This document shows positions 8,232 to 16,070 of a DNA stretch of 64,000 nt, piece after piece (within the stretch, counting starts at the first letter, position 1; each line of letters begins with the position of its first letter). The notes beneath the pieces are model-generated. The model was not told the origin of the DNA, searched no databases, and was given only the letters and a program-made list of their open reading frames with translations. The position numbers and the translations under genes are program-made. The stretch is from CAWEFA01 sp963851385 (GTDB lineage: Bacteria; Bacteroidota; Bacteroidia; Bacteroidales; DTGW01): assembly GCA_963851385.1 (NCBI GenBank), contig CAWKPE010000021.1, positions 1 through 64,000 of the forward strand, in the 5' to 3' direction.

Positions 8232-9239
8232 TTAAGCAAGAGCATTCAGATAATTTTTTTGATACATCTGGTTATTTCTTATCACTGCAAACATACGATA
8301 GATCAATTTTGCCCTTACTGCATTAAGTACAGACATTTTATTCTTTCCCTCAGATACTTTGCGAAGATAATATTCGTGCAAATCCCCTTCCATTCTTGTA
8401 GCAGCAATTAATGCTCCCATGTGTAATAGCGCTTTAATACTTTTATCTGCTCGATTAGATATCTTATTTCTAGACCTTTGACTACTGCCCGAAGTATATG
8501 AAAATGGAGCAACACCAGCATGGCAACAAAATTTTCTTGGATCTTTAAAATCTTTAAAAGCATTGGTTTCTACAATCATCTTTACAGCTGTACGTTCTCC
8601 TATTCCTTCAACCGAACAAAGCAATTTATGCTGGTTAGAAAGGGTCTCATCTTTATCAATTGTCTTTTGTATATCTTTCTCGATTTGAGTTATAGCCTCA
8701 TTCAATTCATCAATAAGACCATTTAAGCGTTTAGATTTTTTCTTATAGTCTTCTTTATCCATAAAACGTTTTTGATCTGTCAATTGACCTTGGTATTTCC
8801 CTTTATCTGTAATATACATGTCTCGTTCGCTAATTAATTGTTTAAGCGTATTAAGGCTTTTATCTGGCATCAAAAATAACTTCGCTTCATCCTGGAAACG
8901 TAATGCATACATGGCAATTTTACGGGCATCTAACTTATCGTTTTTCCCTCGTTGGATTCCTGAACGATACTTGATTTGTGCCGGATTCTCTAACCATAAA
9001 TTTAGCCTTAATTCATTGCAAGCACAACACAATGGATATGTATATTGCCCTGTGTATTCTGCACAAACCAATAAATCAGACATTCCTATGACATTTTCTT
9101 TTAAAACTCTTTTTAAATAGGTTTTAATTAACAAGGATTGGTTTCCTACAACGGTTTCTTCTTTTACTTCTGTCTGGCTCATTAAGCAAGCGTCTAACTT
9201 TTCCTTACTTACATCGATGCCAATTAAAAATTTCTTCAT
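8232..9239 (-). CDS. IS110-family DEDD transposase/recombinase
   Basis: About 335 residues, full length. N-terminal RuvC-like DEDD domain: IGIDVSKEKLDACL (first Asp), VCAEYTGQY (Glu) and NDKLDARKIAMYA (last two Asp). Central coiled region (about 150-200). C-terminal Transposase_20 domain with a helix-hairpin-helix (VEGIGERTAVKMI) and the Ser-bearing AGVAPFSYTSGSS segment needed for catalysis in the family. I chose the ATG at 9239, which begins MKKFLIGIDVS; the frame is open to 9263. No frame damage, so it could be active. IS110 recombinases work with a bridge RNA made from the element's own non-coding end. Confidence 0.95.
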   Translation of the reverse strand: MKKFLIGIDVSKEKLDACLMSQTEVKEETVVGNQSLLIKTYLKRVLKENVIGMSDLLVCAEYTGQYTYPLCCACNELRLNLWLENPAQIKYRSGIQRGKNDKLDARKIAMYALRFQDEAKLFLMPDKSLNTLKQLISERDMYITDKGKYQGQLTDQKRFMDKEDYKKKSKRLNGLIDELNEAITQIEKDIQKTIDKDETLSNQHKLLCSVEGIGERTAVKMIVETNAFKDFKDPRKFCCHAGVAPFSYTSGSSQRSRNKISNRADKSIKALLHMGALIAATRMEGDLHEYYLRKVSEGKNKMSVLNAVRAKLIYRMFAVIRNNQMYQKNYLNALA

Positions 9240-9263
9240 AATTTTGATATTAGGGAAAAACAA

Positions 9264-9440
9264 AAAGAAGGGAACTTGAAATAATCCTAATAACCTTAAT
9301 AATTATGGTTTATATTCTTATACAGGTCTTTATTTCAAGAAAAGCCAAACAGTCTAAATAGGAGCATAAGCAAAAAGCTTTTACGGAGCTATAGTTCATT
9401 GTTTGGTTCCTTTCTTTTTAATTTTTCATGTTAACTTCTT
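9264..9440 (-). ncRNA. Region where an IS110 bridge RNA would be encoded (hypothesis)
   Basis: In characterised IS110-group elements the bridge RNA comes from the non-coding end just upstream of the recombinase. Here that is this gene-free stretch. It contains a small palindrome around 9378-9393 (aaaagctttt). I could not identify target- or donor-binding loops by eye, and in IS1111-group elements the RNA lies at the other end instead. Confidence 0.2.
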
Positions 9441-9467
9441 TCAAAATTATCTTTGTTTTTTCTCTTT

Positions 9468-9560
9468 TCAAATCTAAGATTCAAATCTAAGGTCTAAGAT
9501 TCAAATCTAAGGTCTAAGATTCAAATCTAAGGTCTAAGGTCTAAGATTCAAATCTAAGGT
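9468..9560. repeat. Tandem repeat, about 20-bp period
   Basis: About four and a half copies of a 20-bp unit (tcaaatctaaggtctaagat), with one partial unit. The copies are back to back without spacers, so this is not a CRISPR array. Confidence 0.9.
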
Positions 9561-9604
9561 AACGGAGCTTTTTATACCACTATATGGACAATTAACTTTT
9601 TAAT

Positions 9605-9639
9605 GGGTTGGGGTTAATTTATCTATTAACTTTTTCAAT
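9605..9639 (+). repeat. Right boundary repeat, copy A (A2)
   Basis: 35 bp identical to 15985-16019, beginning gggttggggttaattt. The start is an imperfect inverted match to the ttaccccaatccc word in the left boundary repeats (7880-7892 and 14830-14842). Confidence 0.85.
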
Positions 9640-9676
9640 TTATTTATCAAAAATCTTGTTTTAAAAGTTATTTTCA

Positions 9677-9684
9677 TATATTTG
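9677..9684 (+). promoter_or_regulatory. Promoter -7 box for the 9799 gene
   Basis: tatatttg matches TAnnTTTG. A cttg lies 18 bp upstream as a possible -33 element. This would give a 5' leader of about 105 nt. Confidence 0.45.
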
Positions 9685-9798
9685 AACGTGAGCAAAACTT
9701 AACGTTCTGGCACAAAGTATGATATATGTCAATAATAACCTGATAAGCGTAAGCCGAAAAGCTTTTGAAGAGTAGGTAAATTTCTAAATAAAACCTTT

Positions 9799-11214
9799 AT
9801 GAAAACTTTAAAATTATTTTTACTTTTTAATTGTATTGCTATGTTTTCTATAATTAATATACAAGCGCAAACGAATGTTGCTCCTACCAAGCCGGTATTT
9901 TTAATAAATGGTACATGTTCCACTACACTTTCCTATATTAATGATGGTAATACATCTACATTAGCCAGTTTGTATTATCCTGGCGCTATTTCCTTTTATA
10001 TTGATTTGGGGAATGGAGCTGCGAATTATTTTGATCTTGCCTATACAACAATTTATTGGGCAAGTGGAAATTATGCCTCAAGTTATACAATTTATACTTC
10101 ACCTGATAATACCAATTGGACTCTTGCATCGACAGTCACAGGTAATACTGGTACAGGTGATACACACAATCTTTCTGCAGGCAAAACATACGTGAGGTAT
10201 GTGAAATTTGTGGCAGGTAATTATGCGAATCTCTATAATCTTGGAATTTATGATTTCCAGGTATTTGGTTCTCCCAGTATTGCATTACCGGCTTCGTTCA
10301 GTACAATAAATGTTTCAAGTACTGCTACGTTTGGTGCTACAGCTTCATTTACCGGGGGAATTACAGCAGGTGCTTTAAACACGCCAACTATAAATAATTC
10401 GGGTAACTTGAATCTGCAAACTGGCGGAACAAATAGAATCACTATTCTCAACCCAAGTGGTCAGGTAGATATTTTAAATAATCTTTTAGTTTCTGGTAAT
10501 ACAACTCTCGCAAGTTTAACAACTACAGGGGCAATTACCGCCGGAAGTATCAGCACATTGGGTAATGTAGGTATTGGCTCATTTTCAAATGCAATTTTAG
10601 CAGGAGCAAGTGCAACCTCAAATAACCTGACAATAGCAACAACTTCTACTAATGCCATAATGTTGAGTAATACATCAACACTTACAAATAATCCAAATAA
10701 TGGTCAATTTATTGTATTTAATAATCCACTTGTCCAAGCATTGGGAGATTATTACATTACAGGTGAGATAGGTATGGATAATAATAATAATATGATTATT
10801 TCTAATAATTTTGGTTCTTCAAGTCAAAATATTATAATTTCTGCAAATGTTTCTGCTTATGGTAATGTAAACATAAATGGGCAAGACTTTAAAGTATCAA
10901 ATGGAAATGTATATGCACGAAAAATAGTAGTACAAACAGGTGCATTCCCTGATTTTGTACTAAAAAAAGACTACAAACTAAAAAGCCTTCCTGAAACAGA
11001 ATCCTACATAAAGGCTAATGGTCATCTTGAAGGCGTTCCTACAGAAGCCGAAGCGAAAGAAAAAGGCATTGACGTGGCCGAAATGAATGCCGCATTGCTG
11101 AAGAAAATTGAAGAAATTACCCTGCTTTTAATTGAGCAAAACAAAAGCATTGAAAACCTTAAAAAAGAAAACGATGCGTTAAAAGCCAGGATGGAAGAAA
11201 TTTCGAATAAATAA
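9799..11214 (+). CDS. Secreted tail-fibre-like protein with discoidin-like N-terminus and coiled-coil C-terminus
   Basis: 471 residues. Signal peptide (about 1-24, ending IQAQ). Residues about 30-155 look like an F5/8 type C (discoidin) carbohydrate-binding fold. About 160-370 is a Gly/Thr/Ser/Asn-rich repetitive region reminiscent of trimeric phage tail fibres. The C-terminus has the common Bacteroidota ending: DYKLKSLPETESYI, HLEGVPTEAE, then a long helix (about 430-471) likely to form a coiled coil. There is no type IX sorting tail. Probably exported and multimeric, perhaps an adhesin; the ligand is unknown. Confidence 0.75.
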   Translation: MKTLKLFLLFNCIAMFSIINIQAQTNVAPTKPVFLINGTCSTTLSYINDGNTSTLASLYYPGAISFYIDLGNGAANYFDLAYTTIYWASGNYASSYTIYTSPDNTNWTLASTVTGNTGTGDTHNLSAGKTYVRYVKFVAGNYANLYNLGIYDFQVFGSPSIALPASFSTINVSSTATFGATASFTGGITAGALNTPTINNSGNLNLQTGGTNRITILNPSGQVDILNNLLVSGNTTLASLTTTGAITAGSISTLGNVGIGSFSNAILAGASATSNNLTIATTSTNAIMLSNTSTLTNNPNNGQFIVFNNPLVQALGDYYITGEIGMDNNNNMIISNNFGSSSQNIIISANVSAYGNVNINGQDFKVSNGNVYARKIVVQTGAFPDFVLKKDYKLKSLPETESYIKANGHLEGVPTEAEAKEKGIDVAEMNAALLKKIEEITLLLIEQNKSIENLKKENDALKARMEEISNK

Positions 11215-11244
11215 GTTACATTAGACTATTGAAAATTTAATGAA

Positions 11245-11983
11245 ATGAAAAAATATATATTATTATTAAGTTTGTCTGCTCAACTGACAAACCTTCTGGC
11301 GCAAACCTATACTCCTGAACAACAAAGAAACAGGGATACCATGAGGCTTTATAATCAAAAATTACATGCAAGATTGTTTATGGAACAAAAGCGGCGCGAC
11401 AGCATTATGCTCGAAAAATACTCCCCGTGATGCCGAAATTGTTTTCGAAGGTGTAAGAAAATATAATGGCGGTAATGGTGGCTCTGTAGCTTACGATATT
11501 GTTGATGTTAAAAAGGTATTTAAAGGAAATATTGCCCCCGGGCTTGTAAAAGTAGTATATCTATTAGGAGAAGGTGTTATTGCCTTGAATGGTGTGCCTT
11601 CTCGTGATACCCTTGCAATTTTCTTTTGCAAAGCAACATCGGAACTTAAAAAATATTTGCCAAAAGATACCGGTAAAACCAGTAAACTATTAATATTGAG
11701 TGTCTATAATGAGGAGAGCCCTTGGATATATAGCACTATTGAAATGAGACGTTGGTATTCTGGTTTTGGAAAGGAATTTAAAAATAAAACCGAAGTATAT
11801 GATTTTTTACGTGCCATACCTGGGTTAAACGTACCGGCTTATTCCGAACCGCCAAAGGTAAACAAGCCATGCCCCGATTGTGCAAAAGTGTATAGTGCTG
11901 CTTACTTCGATTCATTAAGGATAGAACAAAAAAAACAGCACGATCGATTTAATAAAAAAAAAGTCAAAGGAGTAGCACCTTAA
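11245..11983 (+). pseudogene. N-terminal part of a secreted protein, frameshifted; probably one gene with 12031-14697
   Basis: 11245 opens with a signal peptide (MKKYILLLSLSAQ..LLAQ) and runs to a stop at 11428-11430 after about 60 codons. The next frame is open from before that point to 11983 and continues sensibly (RDAEIVFEGVRKYNGG). A single extra base near 11410-11425 (cgaaaaatac) would explain the break. This second part holds KPCPDCAKVYSAAY and a charged helix, then stops. At a run of nine A (11954-11962) the frame of the next gene takes over, reading SQRSSTLKSAASKLNDDID into the 12031 ORF. So 11245-14697 is most likely one gene of about 1,150 codons, interrupted twice. The function of this N-terminal region is unknown. 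Confidence 0.75.
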
Positions 11984-12030
11984 AAAGCGCCGCCTCAAAA
12001 TTAAATGATGATATTGACATCAATTTTCAA

Positions 12031-14697
12031 ATGGCTAACTTTGTTGCCAGTGTGGTGGACAATGATAAATATTTAGATTTTGATGTTCAGATGTCAGGCA
12101 ATACTGGTGGAACATTGTTATCCCAGGCAAAGTTGGATGTACAATTCGATGGAACTGTTTTTGATTATAGCTCATTAAAATTTACTTTCAACAACCCTTT
12201 TAATTCCGATAACTTTAATATAAAGGTAAACGACAGTTATTTTGAAATTCAATCAGTAGGCACAGATACTGTCAATGTAAATCTTCTAGATGAAAATATA
12301 AGTATCGGGGCTTGGTACACCTCGTTGTGCCATATAACGATGAAAGTAAAAAATTTTGCGCCTAGTGCATACTTTAATTTTATTAATAAAGATGATAATT
12401 GCAGCAATAATTATTATTATTCTGAGGATGATGAAGAATATTATAATTTTGATAACTGTGATTATAATGATCCCGGAACTGATGCAGATGGTAAAGTCAG
12501 TTTTGCCCCTGCTATAAAAAGCATTTATTTAACACCCGACGACAATACCCGGGTTTATCCTGATGGCACTTATCACAATACATTAACAATTACAGGAAAC
12601 GGTTTTGGCAACGGACAGGGCACAGGTTATGTGAGCTTTACCAATGCAGATGGAAGAGGCCTGATTGGAGATCCTTCCGGAACTTTATCTATACTGTCCG
12701 ATAAAGATGATTATGATTATTTTAATTGTTCATCTCCTTATACATGGACTGACAATATGATAGTAATGCGTTTACCTACACGTGTACTTATTCCGAATCC
12801 GAATCCGAATCCGAATAATTCGGATAAACCGAGTAGTTTTATTGCAGGCAGTGGCCCTGTTACCATCACATCGGCCTGGGGGCTAACATCTACACAAAAT
12901 GGAAATCTTACAATATCTCAAGCCTATGAACAATTATTATTTTATGATGGTTCTAAAAACGATTGTTATTTACAAAGCCATTGGGGGAGTGGTGGTTCTA
13001 GTTTTGAATTTATGATCGGTCCGGGTTTAACTTCCGATCCAAATGCCACTGCTATTAAATATTGCATTCTATGGGCACTCCAGGAATGGTCATGTAATTT
13101 GCTTTATCCTGTTAACGGAGTCAATACTGGCCTTGGTATTCGACTTTCCCCATATGATTCTGCGAGTGCATACGATCCAGTTACCAATCCTAATGGGACA
13201 GCTTCTGTAATTGATAAGGAACCTGTTTCACCTATTAATAGTTATAGTGGCAATTCTTATACCCAAAATCATGAATTTCCTGCACCATCATCATTTTCAA
13301 ATCAGGATTATGCTTTTTCAGATGCTTCCAAAATTAATATAAGCAGGGCTTATTTAGGATGGGATTATTCTCTTCCCGGTCAACCCAGTAATGGTGGGAA
13401 AAATTTTATAGAAATATTATTACATGAATTAGGCCATTCAATGTTAATGGACCATTTAAATGATGCAAGTTCACTAATGAACTATTGTGGACCAAAAACT
13501 TGGCAATTGGATCTGGCTAAATATCCCAATGATGTTGCCAATGCCCAAAATATGACCCGCCAGAGTGCGTCTATAGTTGATAATAATGGCTATAATATTC
13601 TTTGGTTAGAACCAATTTTAGACATTTGCCCGGTTTTACCTGCCACGCCAAATTTAAGTGGGACTGCAATTTCATCAAGCCAGGTTACGTTAAACTGGAC
13701 TATTTCCACCTTTACAGTTGATAGTTTTGCAATTTACCGTTCGGACAAATCACAACCAATTAGTATAATTTCATTTAACGGATTATTATATTATACATAT
13801 AATGACAACAGTAATCTTCAGGTAGGTCAATTATATACATATTATATTACATCTATTAATAAATGGGGAACTATGAATAGTAACACCGTACCTATTTTCA
13901 TATTATTATCTCCTTCATTATCGTCATCAGGAGTCACTATAAGTAATAATGGAATAACTATTACTTGGCCTGCTGTTAATGGTGCAACCAGCTATGTTGT
14001 TTATCAGTCAACTTCTCTAAACGGACCTTATACTCCAATAACTGTAACTTCAACTTCGTATACAAATAACTCTGCTGTTTCAGGAGTAACATATTATTAT
14101 AAAGTTGTGGCAAAAAGCTCAACCGGCATTTCACCTCCCAGCGCTATTATTGCAGTTACAGATTGCTTGAAAAATCCTGCAGCAACTGGCAATATCTGCG
14201 GACCGTTTAATGCGGGCTACGATAATACAACAAGCCCAATAGAGGCAGTGAATTTGGTTTCATGCACTACAGCCACCACTGTTGCAAGTGGGGCAACATT
14301 ATTTGTAGAAGCCTCGAACAGTATTACATTTAACCCTGGCTTCACAGCCAACACAGGTTCTCAAATGACGGCTTCCTTAGTGCCTGTATGCAGTTCAAAA
14401 AAATCAGCAGAAATAGATAGTCTCGGCAATAATTCTTTAACTGATGTTCCAGAGGTAAATAATGGCTCTACTATAAAAATTTATCCAAACCCTACAACAG
14501 GTTTGCTTACCATTGAAACCGGTGAAAATAAAGCTGTCATTGGGATTTATAATATTTATGGCAGCATGCTAAAACAGCAACAGCTATTTGGGAATATAAA
14601 TCAAACCGATATTAGTAACCTGGCTGCAGGCACTTATGTAATAAAAGTAGTTACTAATAGCGGCCAGCAAAAAGAACAATTAATAATTAAAAAGTAA
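12031..14697 (+). CDS. Secreted metzincin-like metalloprotease with Fn3 domains and type IX sorting tail (C-terminal part)
   Basis: 888 codons from the first ATG, but the reading frame is open upstream to the A-run at 11954, so the ATG is probably internal. Order: cohesin-like beta domain (about 1-120), IPT/TIG-like domain (about 165-280), a metalloprotease region with HELGHSMLMDH (His about 465) and a Met-turn-like SLMNY, two Fn3-like domains (about 545-710), a Cys-containing block with NPGFTANTGSQ (about 715-795), and a type A type IX sorting domain (IKIYPNPTTGLLTIE ... KEQLIIKK, about 815-888). The spacing fits metzincins (HExxHxxxxxH), but the usual Gly is Leu. It would be exported by the Sec system, then secreted by the type IX system and anchored at the surface. 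Confidence 0.85.
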   Translation: MANFVASVVDNDKYLDFDVQMSGNTGGTLLSQAKLDVQFDGTVFDYSSLKFTFNNPFNSDNFNIKVNDSYFEIQSVGTDTVNVNLLDENISIGAWYTSLCHITMKVKNFAPSAYFNFINKDDNCSNNYYYSEDDEEYYNFDNCDYNDPGTDADGKVSFAPAIKSIYLTPDDNTRVYPDGTYHNTLTITGNGFGNGQGTGYVSFTNADGRGLIGDPSGTLSILSDKDDYDYFNCSSPYTWTDNMIVMRLPTRVLIPNPNPNPNNSDKPSSFIAGSGPVTITSAWGLTSTQNGNLTISQAYEQLLFYDGSKNDCYLQSHWGSGGSSFEFMIGPGLTSDPNATAIKYCILWALQEWSCNLLYPVNGVNTGLGIRLSPYDSASAYDPVTNPNGTASVIDKEPVSPINSYSGNSYTQNHEFPAPSSFSNQDYAFSDASKINISRAYLGWDYSLPGQPSNGGKNFIEILLHELGHSMLMDHLNDASSLMNYCGPKTWQLDLAKYPNDVANAQNMTRQSASIVDNNGYNILWLEPILDICPVLPATPNLSGTAISSSQVTLNWTISTFTVDSFAIYRSDKSQPISIISFNGLLYYTYNDNSNLQVGQLYTYYITSINKWGTMNSNTVPIFILLSPSLSSSGVTISNNGITITWPAVNGATSYVVYQSTSLNGPYTPITVTSTSYTNNSAVSGVTYYYKVVAKSSTGISPPSAIIAVTDCLKNPAATGNICGPFNAGYDNTTSPIEAVNLVSCTTATTVASGATLFVEASNSITFNPGFTANTGSQMTASLVPVCSSKKSAEIDSLGNNSLTDVPEVNNGSTIKIYPNPTTGLLTIETGENKAVIGIYNIYGSMLKQQQLFGNINQTDISNLAAGTYVIKVVTNSGQQKEQLIIKK

Positions 14698-14717
14698 AAT
14701 TACTTTGAAAAATATAA

Positions 14718-14751
14718 AAGAGCTGCTTCAAAAATGAGGCAGCTTTTTTTA
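14718..14751 (+). terminator. Rho-independent terminator (copy B)
   Basis: Same hairpin and loop as at 7757-7790, followed by seven T. It ends the metalloprotease gene. Confidence 0.9.
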
Positions 14752-14856
14752 ATGGATCAAATGGAAAATTCAGGAAGAAATAAAGGTTCCATCTGTCAAG
14801 CTAAAGTAAAAGGCAAAATACAGGAATTATTACCCCAATCCCTTATAAAGGGCAAT
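14718..14856 (+). repeat. Left boundary repeat, copy B (B1)
   Basis: Second copy of the 7757-7906 repeat. The hairpin and the segment with ttaccccaatccc are identical; the middle about 80 bp have diverged and contain small indels. Confidence 0.8.
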
Positions 14857-14979
14857 GTCCTACCAGTTAATAGTAAATAATAATGATTTAACTATTTTTA
14901 AGATTATTTTAACAAATTAATATTCAATGAATTAAAATATAAATTTGCTTATAAACAAATTTTCTTATATTTACGCAAA

Positions 14980-14987
14980 TATTTTTG
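14980..14987 (+). promoter_or_regulatory. Candidate -7 box for the 15048-15800 gene pair
   Basis: tatttttg matches TAnnTTTG and lies about 60 bp before the first gene. The -33 element is not clear. Confidence 0.35.
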
Positions 14988-15047
14988 TAATTTTAATTGT
15001 TGAATAACTAAATATTTAAATACTCGTAAAAATATAAAAATTCTAAA

Positions 15048-15278
15048 ATGAAGAAAAGATATTTAAGACATAAAAATAGTATAATTATATCGTCAAGACT
15101 TTATTCTACTCCATCTTTTTTAATTGGACTGGGTTCAATTTTTAATTTGGCGGGAGATTATTTTAATTTCAATTATTCAAAAACTGGTTGTGAAGCTGAT
15201 GCAAAAGCAATAAAAAAGGATTGGATTGTTGTTGGTAAAAATTTAATGCAATCAATAGAATCAGTTAATGCTAATTAA
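15048..15278 (+). CDS. Small protein of unknown function, partner of the DUF2335 gene
   Basis: 76 residues. Basic N-terminus (MKKRYLRHK), a short hydrophobic stretch (FLIGLGSIFNLAG, about 24-37), then a charged helix with DAKAIKKDWIVVGKNLMQSI. Its TAA stop directly abuts the ATG of the next gene (0 bp between), so the two are surely co-transcribed and translationally coupled. No named family recognised; I infer a functional pair with the DUF2335 protein. Confidence 0.7.
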   Translation: MKKRYLRHKNSIIISSRLYSTPSFLIGLGSIFNLAGDYFNFNYSKTGCEADAKAIKKDWIVVGKNLMQSIESVNAN

Positions 15279-15800
15279 ATGAAAGAAAATATTGATCAGC
15301 CATCAAATTGTCCCGAAAAAGATATCAAACCACTTGCACGCCATTTAGCCAATAAATTAGAAGAAAAGCATCCAGATATTTTCAAGAATATTCCTAATAA
15401 AGAGGAAATAATTGAAGATGTATTATCTGTCTATGTACATGAAGAAACTGAATATGAGGAAACTCATTCAGGCCCTTTGCCTTCTCCTGAAACTTTAAAA
15501 GAATATAATGAAATTATAAAAGATGGCGGGGAGAGAATTATGAAAGTATTTGAAAACCAATCTTCGCATAGAATTAAATTAGAAAAAAGAGTTGTTGGTA
15601 GACAAACATTTCAGAGTTTATTAGGCCAAATATTTGGATTTATTATTGCTATAACCTTTTTATTAGGTGGTCTATTTTTAGTTATTAATAAACATGACGG
15701 AGCTGGAATAACAATGTTTTCATTAGATGTTGTTGGATTAGTTTATATTTTTGTGGTTGGTAAAAAATTTCAGCATAAATCTTTAAAAGAAAATGAATAA
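15279..15800 (+). CDS. DUF2335 family predicted membrane protein
   Basis: 173 residues. Seen: an acidic N-terminal half, the family signature GPLPSPETLKEYNEI (about 67-81) followed by GGERIMKVFENQSSHR, then two C-terminal membrane helices (about 124-142 and 148-162) and a short basic tail. Members are short accessory proteins of unknown function, scattered between strains. Located between boundary repeats B1 and B2, which suggests an acquired cassette. Confidence 0.8.
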   Translation: MKENIDQPSNCPEKDIKPLARHLANKLEEKHPDIFKNIPNKEEIIEDVLSVYVHEETEYEETHSGPLPSPETLKEYNEIIKDGGERIMKVFENQSSHRIKLEKRVVGRQTFQSLLGQIFGFIIAITFLLGGLFLVINKHDGAGITMFSLDVVGLVYIFVVGKKFQHKSLKENE

Positions 15801-15984
15801 AAAATATTATTATTCCCATAGTTCTAATTGATAGCTTTTGCCATTAATTTTTGAAAATTATTTTCAAATCGTCTTTTATTTAGCAAAAATTTCAAAATTC
15901 CTATAACTTGCCATATTTTTGTTCTTAATGCATTTATACCTACTTCGATATTCATTAAATGATATATATTCTATAACCTTTAAG

Positions 15985-16019
15985 GGGTTGGGGTTAATTT
16001 ATCTATTAACTTTTTCAAT
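15985..16019 (+). repeat. Right boundary repeat, copy B (B2)
   Basis: 35 bp identical to 9605-9639. Just downstream of the DUF2335 gene and before the 3' end of dsbD. The preceding 15801-15984 shows nothing else. Confidence 0.85.
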
Positions 16020-16070
16020 AGAACTATTATTACTGCTTATTATCAGTATTAATTATGTTGTCACAGATCA

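Larger units (their letters stand above)
7903..9597 (-). mobile_element. IS110-family insertion sequence (limits uncertain)
   Basis: Contains one intact IS110-type DEDD recombinase gene read on the minus strand. IS110 elements have no classical terminal inverted repeats, so the ends cannot be fixed. A 9-bp direct repeat, caattaact, at 7903-7911 and 9589-9597 is one possible boundary pair, but at this base composition it could be chance. The interval also includes the tandem repeat at 9468-9560, which may not be part of the element. Confidence 0.4.

Noticed and set aside
9264..9440. Confident bridge RNA annotation
   Set aside because: Recognition loops could not be aligned to target or donor ends by eye, so it is kept only as a low-confidence hypothesis.
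9468..9560. Repeat array as a CRISPR
   Set aside because: The units are directly adjacent, about 20 bp, with no unique spacers and no cas genes nearby.
11954..11962. Programmed frameshift at the nine-A run
   Set aside because: Attractive, but a first break of opposite sign lies 530 bp upstream, and an assembly error explains both more simply.
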